Under the pieces are notes generated by a model. It ran no database searches. It saw nothing but the letters and a program-made list of their open reading frames with translations, and had not been told where the DNA came from. Below are positions 35,824-46,894 of a stretch of DNA of 64,000 bases, piece by piece. The translations under genes were made by a program, and so were the position numbers. The stretch comes from Narthecium ossifragum (lineage: Eukaryota > Streptophyta > Magnoliopsida > Dioscoreales > Nartheciaceae): the NCBI GenBank assembly GCA_963920575.1, contig OY986970.1, forward strand, positions 26,183,869 through 26,247,868, in the 5' to 3' direction. Every line of letters begins with the position of its first letter. The first letter of the stretch is position 1.

Positions 35824-38176
35824 ATGGCTGCCAACTCCAAAACCACTGTCATGGCAGCTCTCCTGGTAGTGTTTCTAGTCTCATCACCGATGGTGCCATT
35901 GGAAGTGGCATGCTTGGCTCAAGGTAGCTTCTCTCTCCTCGTCCCCTGTACAACAAGTTCTCCTGTTTGATTATTTAGTTGATATTAACTGGAATAGGTT
36001 GGTTCATCATTTGACGATCTTTTGAGGTTGTTTAGTTTGTCCATTTTCTATTGGGTTAATTGCAAATCTACACCCTCGATTATTTTGATATCACGCATGT
36101 ACCTTTGAAATTCTGATAATATCAGAAATTTCCTTCACTTCTTTCAAATAGAACGCACAACATCGGCCTTGTTTTGCCCTCAAAACATGGTTGGGTTATA
36201 TAAGTCGGAGTGCATACGTAATATCGAAAGAATTGAGAGGCAGACACAAGGTTCAAATTCGTGACCTCTAGTCTAAGATCATGTTGTTCTAATCACTAGT
36301 CCTATCAGCTTAAGCCAACGAGTGAATACGAGTATTATTTTTATATGAGGCTATGATTATAAGTGAAACTTTTGTTATCCTATGTAGCGGGAGAATGACT
36401 TATGTGAAGCCTATGTGGCATGATAATTTTAGGTTGAGGGGGGTTTAATGGGAAGGAGTTATTGGGTGGTTATTGGGATGGGATTGGTGGTTACCATGTC
36501 ATGTGACAGGGGACACAACTAGTATATTGATATACTCTAACAATTTCACAGCTTGTATCTTGTCAAAACGTTTTCTAGAAACAGGATTGTTGTTTTTTAG
36601 AAGATATGAAAACACCAAATTATCCATTTCAACCTTTTCTGTTTTCATATTTTAGAAAACAACTTTTCAGCATTCCAAACCAATCACATGATAAACAAGA
36701 TGACTATGAACTAAAAAAAACCAAATATAGGAAACACCGGTCATATCAATTTTGAGAGTTAGAATTTCATGAACATCTCATAGATTTTTTTTTTTTTGTT
36801 GAGAAATTCAGCTCAAAGGCTAGACAAAGTTTAGAGAAAAATTACAAGGATACAATAGATTACAATTGTACGAATGTATGACAAACCCAAAACAACAACT
36901 TCATAAAAAAGACTATCATCTTCAGAACCTTCAAAACCCAACAACATGTTCACAAGAAGAAAAGAATCACCACCAGGACCAACACAAAAAAAAACTGTAC
37001 CATCCAAAACTGACAGATATATGAAGATAGAGGTAACCCCACTACTCACAACCAGGAGATGGAGCAGATCTGTTGTATCACCACCAAAATCAAAAAAACT
37101 GTAACATAAGAAAACCAAAATAGTAGAGGTAGAACTCATATAACACCACCCACCACTCCAAGCCAAAACTATATGCAAAACTTTTATAAACCACAAGGGA
37201 AATCTCACGGGATCTCAGATCCAAGAGCAAAGACCCACAAGCGTGACCAACCATGAGTTCTACCTAGCTCAGCCAGTGTATGTGCTCGCTCTACACGGTC
37301 TCGATGCACAGATCTAAAGATTGAGATAACAAAATGTGCTGAAAAAGAACAAATCTCCCTTAACTGGTCACAAAACTCAGCATGCCATATTATGCTCCCA
37401 TTGATGCATCCCACCAAAAAAGAAGCATCAGACTCAATGATAATGTTAACACAACAACCGAGCTCAGCAGCAAGTTGGATTGCACGTTTGATTCCAGCTA
37501 GTTCTGCTTCCTCATATGAGTTGGCTTCTGCTTCCTCATATGAGTTGGCATTAATAACTTCAGACACAACAGCCCATATAGATCCATCCAAGCGCTTCAA
37601 TAGAACACCAAACCAGGCAGATTGTGTCGCAGGGTGAAAAGAGCCATATGATTGTACAACACACGTGTCATGATGGTTGCTAGGAATAATTTCTTTGTGT
37701 TCAACATCGCCACAGCTACGAAAGAAATTAAAAACCCATCTGCGCACACGCAAAATAAGCACTTGAACCTCCACCCTGTTAGAGTTGAAGACAACATCAT
37801 GATTCCTACCTCATGAACATCTCATAGATGCTCATGAGATTTTACCTGCTATCACTGAGACTATGTATTGAGATTTTTGTCTATCTTAAAATTTGCAAGA
37901 GGACATCATGTAGAAAACCTGCCAATATGGCTCGGGGAAATGAAGATGTTTGTCTGTAGACTGATTGCATGGAAAATTGGGCTTGAGGGACACACAAGAA
38001 TACGAGTATATCTTTGTTTGGGCAAAACTATTGACTCCAGTTTTATGCTATTGTTTTATCCATTATATGCAGGGGATGCTCAAGTGGTCTCAAGAGAAGG
38101 ATTATACTGTATAAATTGCACGTGCTGTCCCAAAAAGCCATCAACTGATCCCTGCACTTGCTGTGTTTGCACCTAG
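35824..38176 (+). CDS. 67-residue secreted cysteine-rich peptide, function unknown
   Basis: Two exons, 35824-35923 and 38073-38176, join in phase (donor CAAG|GTAGCT, acceptor ATGCAG|GGGATG) to give 67 residues. The first 33 residues contain a signal peptide (hydrophobic run MAALLVVFLVSSPMV). The mature part carries eight cysteines in two clusters: CINCTCC, then the spacer PKKPSTDP, then CTCCVC, ending in Thr. I do not recognise the family. The C-x-CC pattern is unlike defensins or LTPs and suggests either a disulfide-rich apoplastic peptide or a metal binder. A TATATAT motif at about 35791 and a CT-rich leader precede the ATG. The 2.1-kb intron holds a dispersed repeat and an antisense LINE. 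The gene lies between the two copies of the segmental duplication. The clean reading frame across a long intron argues for a real gene. Confidence 0.62.
36345..36535 (+). repeat. dispersed repeat, copy in the peptide gene intron
   Basis: Plus-strand copy of the repeat found inverted at 18165-18350, ending GTGACAGGGGACACAACTAG. The preceding 36050-36340 looks like further transposon-derived sequence. Confidence 0.65.
36767..37829 (-). mobile_element. 5'-truncated LINE with RNase H domain, antisense in the peptide gene intron
   Basis: The insertion at 36786-37810 is flanked by a perfect 19-bp target-site duplication, TCATGAACATCTCATAGAT (36767-36785 and 37811-37829). The poly-T at 36786-36798 is the poly-A tail of a minus-strand element. 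An open frame at 37774-37205 reads as a plant LINE RNase H: SAWFGVLLKRLDGSIW, EAELAGIKRAIQLAAELG, IIIESDASFLVGCING and VERAHTLAELGRTHG. A 24-bp duplication (37502-37549) repeats ANSYEEAE. The tail, about 400 bp after the stop, is non-coding. The long intact frame suggests a fairly young insertion. Confidence 0.92.
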
Positions 38177-38234
38177 CTCTATATAGCTCCAAAATTTAAT
38201 ATCTCTATGTACTGATATATATCCTAGTGAGGAA

Positions 38235-38352
38235 TCTGTAAGAGCCATTTGGATTGAGGATCAAATTTTACATGACTACTTTTGATGTCTGTATAATTTT
38301 TATTTTATCCACTATACAAATTTATGCTATCATCTATCCAAACGGATCGTAA
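38235..38352. mobile_element. short MITE
   Basis: It starts AAGAGCCATTTGGATTGAGG and ends CATCTATCCAAACGGATCGTAA, an imperfect inverted pair. The same family ends (ATTTATCCACTATACAAACTTAT...CAAACGG) recur near 39595-39644 and at 60205-60362. Confidence 0.55.
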
Positions 38353-38364
38353 GGGTATTATTTT

Positions 38365-39350
38365 TTTTGTCTCAGAAAGTGATAGATTCGCAATGTAGAG
38401 TCAAAACCATCAGCTTCAATCTCTTCCAATTTGTGGACCTAGCTAGCTATGGCTGTTTTGATTCCGATTTTTTTCCCCATTGATACTGAATTGTAAACTA
38501 GCCTTGCGAAAATGTCTCTAGTATTGTTGAGATGACAGAATGCCTTTAAAGGATTTGGAAGATTTTATCTGCTGTATAGAGATGCAATGAGATGTTTTAT
38601 TGTTCTACTAAGTGTCTAAGTATTGCATCCTTTACAACTCATATTAGCTGTTCCAAAATGTGACATGACCATGTATACCTGGGTGCCTATTTTTATTCTC
38701 CTTGAAGCAAACACATTCATAGCCTTGAAGATTAGCGACGGTTTCGAAGCCAATCTTTGCATATATGAGAATAAAACAGAGGACCCCTAGCTGGTTGGTC
38801 AATGTTGCAAAGTCAGTATGTGGGCTTCTAAATACGGTAATAAAAGTGTTATTAATCAAGGCATCAAATGCATGGCATATGTCATAGCGGGTTTGCCTTT
38901 GGTGCTGGCATCAAAGATAAAACATCAACTTCAATTTTAATTTTAATTTTTACGGGTCTTTTAGGGCTCATCTAATCAAACAAAAATTAAATTAAAATTT
39001 AATTTTTGTAGTGGAAACTCAAATGATTAAAAAATCCTTAATCAAAAGTTAATCATGGCCCTTGTTTGGCAACGGGGTTAAGGGGGTTACCTCCACTTTA
39101 TCTCTATTTTTTCACCAAACACTAAAACAATGATTACGGGGTTACTACTATTCCACCCACGACATTCCTCTTTACTTTTTCTTACCCTCATTTTTTCTAA
39201 CCCCATATTCCCATTAACCCTCTTAACCCTAACCCCGAACCAAACGGGCTAAAAAAATAATTGGGACATGAGTTGACCACACGTGTAGAGTTCTTTGAAG
39301 ATAGTGGATGACAATTTAATGGCAAGAATCATCTACAAGACAGACCAAAA
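38365..39350 (+). repeat. segmental duplication, copy B, with a later MITE insertion
   Basis: A second copy of 34337-35121 in the same orientation, about 4.03 kb downstream. The copies differ by small substitutions, for example an extra AGCT in ACCTAGCTAGCTATGG, and by an insertion at 39057-39251 of about 195 bp. The copy stops at CAGACCAAAA, immediately before a TGTTAGGAATTC sequence that looks like the start of an LTR. Confidence 0.9.
39057..39251. mobile_element. MITE inserted in copy B of the duplication
   Basis: It starts GGCCCTTGTTTGGCAACGGG and ends CCCCGAACCAAACGGGCT, imperfectly inverted. Copy A gives the empty site, reading AATCATTTAAAGAAATAATTGGG. No clean target duplication is visible. 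Runs of GGGGTTA / TAACCCC lie at both ends. Confidence 0.75.
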
Positions 39351-39353
39351 TGG

Positions 39354-39580
39354 TGTTAGGAATTCGACGGGAATGAAACCAAGACGGGAAAAACAAGAAA
39401 ACAGAACAAGAAGGAGACACCAGTTTAACGTGGAAAACCTTCTGGCAAGTTATCGTAAAGGAAAAATCACGGGAAGAAAGAAAACTTCATTATGTAGAAG
39501 ATTTACAAGACTCGCTCTCTCAACTCTCATATATAAAACTCTCTCATCCCTCTCAGTACGTTCTCACGTACTTACATATC
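39354..39580 (+). mobile_element. possible Copia-type LTR fragment
   Basis: It starts TGTTAGGAATTC and contains CCAGTTTAACGTGGAAAACC followed by AAAAATCACGGGAAGAAAG, wording common in plant Copia LTRs around the transcript start. Its 3' end is not clear. A MITE-like end (CAAACGGGCCCTAAG) follows at about 39630. Confidence 0.4.
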
Positions 39581-39644
39581 TCTCTGTCTTTTACTTTATC
39601 CACTATGCAAACTTATCCTATCTTTAATCCAAACGGGCCCTAAG

Positions 39645-41047
39645 AGAGTCTTTTTTTAGAAAAGACTAATGTAATAAGATCTCACATGAAATTAAACTAC
39701 AATAACGGATTATTACAGTATGGATCCTCATTTCCGTTAATTATCATACTTGAGTGTTGATTACGGTCTTTGGAAAGTCATTATAATGAGAACGAAACGA
39801 GCTTAATTAAGAATGTTTTCTCATACACACGAGCTCACGCAGGAGGTTACAAGTCTTAACTGCCGCACAAATACATTTCCTTAATTGACAAGGGTTTGCA
39901 AGGAGATATGAAGAGAAATACCAATTTCGTCGCATAATCCAAGATATCGCCGTTAATTAATTACACCAAGTCTCCTTTAAATACATGACTTTGGGCATGG
40001 TTACATATATTTAATGGATTACATAAGATCAAGCTCCTCGAGTAGAATCTCAATTAGAAGCTGCAAAGGAGAGGATAGATACAAGTAACAAGTCTTTGAG
40101 GCCAAATCCTCAAAATTGTCTTAAACATAACAAGCATCTGAAAATCCTGGAACTCAACGTGGCCGCAACATATCATAAATCCGCAAAGCTGAGGAGGGTC
40201 TAACCCTCAAGAAAGTAGTCGGTGAAGCTTTGTACCATGTCAGATTTTGCCACGAAAAATAAGACTTGACCGCATGTTTTGTCCCACAAAAAATCAATGT
40301 TGGTCACTTTTAAACTTGATAATTTGGTCGCTAATAACAGTAACTCATCGCGACCAGCACATCTTGGTCATAAGTAGCACCTGATACGGAGGCCCAGCAA
40401 GCCCATTGGGCCGAAGCCCTTTATTTCTTACTATTGGGTCTTGGCCCCTATTACTTCTTGCATTAGTTTGTATAAGGGCCTGCTAACCGGGTTTATAGTT
40501 TTATACCCCATAGAGCATGTCCTAGGACCCTCTAAACCCCTCTACGTCCCTCTACTTATTATAAATAGCCTTCTCCCTTAGATCGGTCGCCCACGGACTC
40601 CTAGCGCCGTCCACTCTCAAATCCGAGGTCCCCTCGCCGCCACGACCCTCCTCCGACCCTTTCCAGTCGGGATCCGACTGCCCAGCAGCGCCGCCCACCT
40701 CTCCTAGCTCGCAGCCATCTTTCACGACGAGTCCCATCTGGTTGAGCTGGTTCGACCGAGCTAGCCACAAGGATTCGATCAGGCCCAGCCTGAGCTGGTT
40801 CAACCAAGCTTAGCAATCTTGGTCTGAGCCAGATTGGACCCACTCAAATCGAGGCCCTCGGCTAGCCCAGCAGGCTTCAGGCCCATTCAGTTTTCAGCCC
40901 AGCCAGTTTAGCCCGTCTTTGGACTAGGTCGAGCCAGATTGAGATTGTGCTGCATGAGTTTAGATCCCAGCCGAGACCCGTTACGAGCAAACCCGCTCGT
41001 AACTCGTAACAGCGCACTAGACCAAATTTATGGTAGCTGATGGTTGA
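39645..41047. other. intergenic; transposon-like GC-rich block before the NLR remnant
   Basis: Nothing is recognised to 40380. From 40381 (TGATACGGAGGCCCAGC) the sequence turns GC-rich, with a TATAAATAG at 40560-40568 and many GCCCAGCC words. This may be an LTR or its remnant, but I could not define ends. Confidence 0.3.
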
Positions 41048-41069
41048 TTGGTTCCTTCCCTCATACGCA

Positions 41070-42420
41070 GTCGCAGCATCCTAGCCGCGCTCGAACGGAA
41101 GCAGATGGAAGAGCCTAGCTCGTCGCTGAACGCATCCCTGTATGGACTTCGCGATGTCATCGCCGACGCCGATGACCTCCTCGACTACCTCGACTACCTC
41201 CGGATCGAGAAGGAATCCGTCCCCGAGGACGAGAAGAAGAAGGTGGGTGCGTGTGGAATCTTGTCTCAGTTCAAGAACTCCTTCAAGAACCATCCCGGTC
41301 TGGAGGGGTTAGGCGATGTCCTGAAGAGTTTTGACGAGGCCGCTGCCGGTGCTCGACCTTTGCTCGGGCTTTTGGATTCCAGCCGTGCGAAGCCACGGAA
41401 TCGACCAGGGGATGTCCGGATCAAGCGCGTTTCGAGCACGCTGTTAAGCGCTGGAGGGGTCTTTGGGCGGGCGGGCCAAGGAGAGGGAGGAGCTCGTCGA
41501 TCTGTTGGTGAATCCTGACCATAGCTCTGGTGAGTGCACAAACTATTCCGTTGTTCCGATAGTCGGAATCGGTGGGGTTGGAAAGACCACTCAGTAATCA
41601 GTATGTCTATAATGATGTTAGAGTGAAGGAACGTTTTGAAATTAGGATGTGGGTTCATGTTTTCGATGATTTTGATATTAGTCTAGTTACCAAGGAGATA
41701 TTGGAGGCAGCGTGTGGAAAGAAACCCACAGTTGATAGCTACCCCATGGTTCAAAAGAAGCTCATTGAACTCGAAGAGGTACTTGCTTGTGTTAGACGAT
41801 GTGTGGAATGATAAGGATAGAGGAAGCTGGGACTGAGATTCGGGCAGTGTGGAAGCAGGATTTTGGTGACGACGAGGCTGGGCACGGTAGTGGAGATGAT
41901 GAGGGGAGTGATGCCCACATTCTGTTTGAAGGGTTTGGAAGATGATGACTTCTGGGCACTATTTAAGGCATGTGCTTTCGTTGACGAGGATCCTGAAGAC
42001 CACATAAGATTGCAGCAGGTGGGATTCCAAATTGCCAAGAAGCTGAAGGGCCTCTCTTTGGCAGCAAAGCATGTAGGTGGGTTGTTGAGGGGACAATTGG
42101 ATCATGACTACTGGTCGAACATTTTGAATAACATTGACTTATACTTGGAACAAGGCGAGAATTCTGTCATTCAAGCTTTGAGATTGAGTTACAATCGATT
42201 ACCTGCCCATCTGCAGAAATGCTTTGCTCTCAGCTTGGGGCAATTCACAATGACTAAACCAAGGCCTCTTGATCGCGCCTTCTTGGTTTAGTGTGTAAGG
42301 ATGTGACTGAGGAAAAGTTTCAAAGGCTTCACTCCCTTGACACACTAAACCAAGAAGGCGTGACAGAGCTGGCAGCTTCAGGTCTTTTTCCTTTCAGCGT
42401 CCCTTGTGAGCCATGAATGG
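41070..42420 (+). pseudogene. CC-NBS-LRR disease resistance gene, broken and truncated
   Basis: Intact family members are intracellular immune receptors with coiled-coil, NB-ARC and LRR parts. Here the coiled-coil remnant (LERKQMEEPSSSLNASLYGL, DVIADADDLLDYLDYL) runs to about 41500. A P-loop VPIVGIGGVGKTT at about 41547-41590 is followed by a frame break of 7 extra bases (CAGTAAT), with a stop in the P-loop frame. QYVYNDVRVKERFEIRMWVHV continues to 41800. A second break follows within the kinase-2 motif (the bases still spell VLDDVWND). Then the RNBS-B motif reads ILVTTRLGTVV in another frame, followed by FWALFKACAF, KKLKGLSLAAKHVGGLLRG and ALRLSYNRLPAHLQKCFA. The end (42240-42420) contains an inverted repeat around CCAAGAAGGCG. 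No LRR region follows. At least two frameshifts and loss of the LRRs make it a clear pseudogene. Confidence 0.85.
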
Positions 42421-45400
42421 TCCAATAAATCGCTATCAAGAGGCCTTGGATGTCTTACTTTTCTTGCATTCCTGTGGATCAGTGGTGGTGGCATGGGCAG
42501 CAGCTGTTAGGCAGCTGCTGTCTCGCCTGGATGTTATGCATCAACTGACCGTATTCTTCCAGCAACAGTAGTTACAAGAGGTAACTATTTAAGGTATATT
42601 ATGTTTAGCTGAGTTCATTTTTTTGCTGCCACCATCTCTTTCTATACACATCGACGCAGCACTCATTGCTTTAGCATCAATTCCTGTATTTTCCTACCCC
42701 CCCCCACCCCACAAAAAAAAAACAACAAAACAAAAAAAATGAATGCTTGATTTGACAAATCACTGCCACTTCTTGCCAACCTAGATTTTCACACACTAGC
42801 GTGTTGTCACAAAGAACAGGTTTAATCTCAAAGTGTCACTACTTGCTCTTCAATTAGAACTTAAGAGTCTTTCTATTTGTCTTCTTGTCATTTTCTACAC
42901 TTACTCCAAGATCTTATTCACATATGTTGAAATTGAACGTTTCCATCCCCTTACTTTTGCGCGCACAAAAGAATAGTAATTAATGGTCTCATTTGATTAC
43001 CTAAGCTTTTTGAGGGTGGTCACTGAATCTCGACCTTTTGCAAGTTTGTCATTCTAGTCTCTCTGATTTTATGATCGGTGTGCTTTAATTCTCCGAAGAC
43101 TTTCAAACATGAGATTATGCCATCAAGAGGAGGTGCATTATTTGTGAATTGCTACTCCTTTTATTAATTTGCTTTATGTTTTGACTTAGCTAGTTTGCTT
43201 TGTGTAAAATCATTTTGTTGTTTGTGCATGTGCATGTTACTTGCATATTCTCTCCATATCATTCATGTTGTTTCCATGAGCCTAATCAAAATTCTCACTA
43301 TTATCCACCTACGATCCATTTATGATCCACCTACTATTTATCCACTTTACCTTCACTCCATTGCCATACGATGAGGACTAGTTATCATCTTCTACCTCTA
43401 GCCAAGTCTTCAACAAAGTTTCCATATGCCACCTTAGCTCGAGCAATGGTGTGAAAAAACAACAGTTTGGATTTCGCTTCTACATTGAAACACAATCCTC
43501 TCGCTCGAAAGTCTGAAACTTTGTGAACATGTCCAACGAGACTAAATGCATGTGCGAGGGCCGAATTTACACAGGAAAACTCTTTTGGACATGATTGAAC
43601 GCCTAAAACCTCCGAAATTGGGAACATGCAGATTTCACTCGATTTCAAGTGCCACTTGAGCTTTCGTTACTCCAAAGTCGATCCAACTCAACCTACTAAC
43701 CTATCTAGGCTAGTTACACAATAGTCGATCGAATTAGAGCAGATATAGCTTGTCGGCACAGTAGATTTCCAACTCGATCACCAAAACTGAACGTAATAAA
43801 GATTTTGTTCGAACTCACATGACCATTCACGCCTAATGTGCACTAAATCAAGCCCAACCAGTCTCAATGAAGCCTCCAAAGCCAACCACACCTGGCGCAA
43901 CTGTATTACTTGGTTATTCAATGTCAGCCTGCACACTGTCTTTAGCATGCTTGCTGAACTGAAATTGTTTGTCGTGCCAAGCTTTTTATGACTTGTGATG
44001 GCTCGTTCTGTGTGGTGGAGTGCAATCTTTGCCGCACTTTAAAATGACTTATTTCTCCTCTAGAATGTGAGTTGTTTAACAATTGAGAAAAGAGGGGGGT
44101 ATCTCTGTTTACTAGAATGCAGCTGTAAGGATGAATTTAAGACCACTCTGTGCATCATGCAATAAGAGAACTTTTTATAATCATGCTGTCAGCCTGTCGC
44201 CTTTCTATTATCTCAGTAATTTTTTATCGATCTCTATTTCGGCAGGCTTAATTTGATATGCTTGATGGCTTTGTTGATTGCTGAAGAACTTTCAGAAGAA
44301 TCGGGATTGGCATCAGCTAAAGTTGCCTTTCATGAAAGTTGCCTTTCATGAAAATTGCTTGGATTCTTAACCAAGTGAGAGGGATTGCCCTGTTTCATAT
44401 GCTTATCCCTAAAGTGTGATGGCAGTTAGCTGACTCTTACCTTTATGGCCCTTTATAGCTAATCTAATTCTGTGAAAGACTTTCAATATTCAGTTGATAG
44501 TTCTATATGATATTTTATCTTCGGACCCCCCATGGAAATGGCTTTCATCTGATTATTTAAATTTCTGCAGCCAAACCAGGCAATGAATTTTTACCTTGAA
44601 TGTAGAAGCCAACTCTACTTTTTTTTATGCATCTAGTTTCTGATATGGAGATTGACGCATCTTCTACAGGTAAAGTGCTAATAGACAGAGCCAATGCCAT
44701 CTAAAAAGGGCCTAGAAGCATCATCCATTCTTTTCCCTTAAGAATGTTCTTTTGACTATTGCAGAAAAGATTGCCTTATTTACAATTTACAGCTGACAAG
44801 TATCGTTCTTTTGTTTCGAGTGTTTGGCTTTCGTCATTATCATTGACATGATTCTATCCTTTTTTGTTACAAGAAATGCACAATGCCTTTCTAGTACATT
44901 TCCTGGTAAAGGAGGTTCTTTTACAGGCAACCTCCATAACATACACAATGTTATGGCAGTTTGGCACTGAGGTTGGTATGAAGATTAGCGTTGCTTGAAT
45001 CCAATGCGAGGTTTTCTAAGATTTATAGGACCAGCGCATAATAAGCTTCTTTTCTAGCCTTTTTCAACTAGTAATGCCATCTTCATATTTGCACCTACCT
45101 GCTTATATGTAGCTTCATAGTTTCTTTGTTTCTTCTCGTCTGGAGCTTATTTCTTGGACTATCCGATCAGACCAAGTCGCACAGTATCTTCTTTTGGTAG
45201 TGAAATAACTGTTCTGTTACTCTCGAATCTTTCATGATAAGATAGAGCCAAATGGCTAACAAAAGTGGTACAGATAACAGAGTTCTTGACTCTTTTTTGT
45301 AGTGAAATAACTTTGGGCTACAGTTTGATTTTTTTTTTCAAATAAATATACAGAAGCGAAGAACTACATCAGGAACCCCTTTAAATCGTTCTTTAATTCT

Positions 45401-46460
45401 AAGAGCATTTTCTAGATGGTTTCAAAAGTTGGGTAGCTGAGTACTATTGTAATAATTCAAGAGAATCGATCTTTGTAGTAATAATGTCTCGGGGTTTGCA
45501 ACGATGACTTGATGTGTTTACTGTATGACCATTAATTACAAGATTCTATGGTTAACAAATTGCTTAGCAGAGTGAAGCTGAGGAACTAGCCAAGATAGTA
45601 TGGAGGCTATACTAGAGTTCGAGTCTGTGATGGTCATCCACATTCTAAGGTTTGGAGAACCAAGCTATGGAGAACCTCTGGCTCAACTCTTAAAAATTGC
45701 TTAGCTTTTGAAATGACTAAAGCCATACTCAATGGACAAGGAATGTTATCCAAATCCAACTGCATCTCAAATAATTGAAGTAAAGCACGCCCTGTTGACC
45801 CTGACGTTTTCAGTGTTATGCATGAATCTAATTAGTAATTGTTGCTAAGCTAAACCATAATGGAAAGGCAATTTCTGTGGTTTTTCTTTATGAATATTAT
45901 ATATATTGTGATCTTTAAATAGGGCACAATTGGTTTCCATGATCGCTACAGCAACTAGGTTCTTTACTACAATTAGCAATTGTAACTTTTCAACATAAAT
46001 ATATATTTTTTCCCCTTTGAAACGAGGCCCTCTTTAATGAGGTGTAAAACAAAGACTCCTTTTTTACTTTGTTAAAATTTTATTTTATAGAATAAATTCA
46101 AAGTAAGACCGAACTAAAGGATAAACAATAAAAGCAAGGTGGCATTTAACGTCACAAAGTAGAATAAAATAAAGGGGATTAGGAGGTAGCACCATAAAAT
46201 ACACTTATCATGTTAAAAAAATACTAATAATAATATTTGTTGACTTAACATCATTTAAGATTTCAAAAGACAGCGTATGCGCCCTCTTTTACAACCACCT
46301 CCAAGAAACTACGCCATTCTCTCGCTCATCCTCCTCTCTACTCGCCTTCTCACCGTCACCCAACTGCCGTCGTCGTCACCGCAATCTCCATTCTATAACT
46401 GCTAGCCGGAGACCACCGCTGATATCGCGACACTCACCTCCTCCCGGGCCGCCCAGCCCC
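42421..46460. other. intergenic, no gene recognised
   Basis: About 4 kb of AT-rich DNA. A C-rich then A-rich run lies at 42699-42740. A minus-strand open stretch at 43385-43648 shows no recognised domain. LRR exons of the upstream NLR remnant were looked for and not seen. Confidence 0.4.
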
Positions 46461-46467
46461 TCGCCGA

Positions 46468-46820
46468 TGGAGCCTTGAATGGCATCGATGAGGTCATCCA
46501 TGCAGTTGGACATGGAGACGTGGTTGATCCATACGTCGATGGAGCCGAAGATGGAGATGCCATTGTCGTCGCTAGCGGTACGGTCACCAGTGTGGTAGAC
46601 GGAGCCCCGGAACACACCGCCACGACCATCCCTGATGTCATGTACGTGGATGCTGTCGATGATGACGTTCTCCATGTATTGGATGGTGAGGCCGACGCCG
46701 CCGACGATGTGTACGTTGGCTCCCCATCCATTGATGGTCTTGTGGCTCTGTATGATGAGCTCCTCGGACAGCCGAATCCTCATGTTGCGGGCGAAGACAA
46801 TCCACAGGGGCTCTTTCTGG
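46468..46820 (-). pseudogene. pectate lyase (PL1) fragment
   Basis: The minus strand reads EPLWIVFARNMRIRLSEEL, KTINGWGANVHIVGGVGL, VIIDSIHVHDIRDGRGG and GISIFGSIDVWINHVSMSNC, then DDLIDAIQGS, collinear with one internal exon of plant pectate lyases. The start coincides with an acceptor-like TTTCTCCAG. After IQGS the sequence leaves the family, so the C-terminal catalytic part is absent. No N-terminal exon lies upstream, where tandem repeats occupy the space. WINH replaces the usual WIDH. I read it as a gene fragment. Confidence 0.8.
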
Positions 46821-46894
46821 AGAAAACATAATACTGGAGAAAATTGCAACCATGCATGAACATATAAGTAAAAGAGAAAACTGCAAACATTGCA

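Noticed and set aside
36241..36310. tRNA-like GGTTCAAATTC box
   Set aside because: No cloverleaf partner or A box upstream; it fits degraded transposon text. No tRNA gene was found in the window.
43385..43648. Minus-strand 87-codon frame
   Set aside because: Weak resemblance to a PPR or LINE piece only; nothing I could support.
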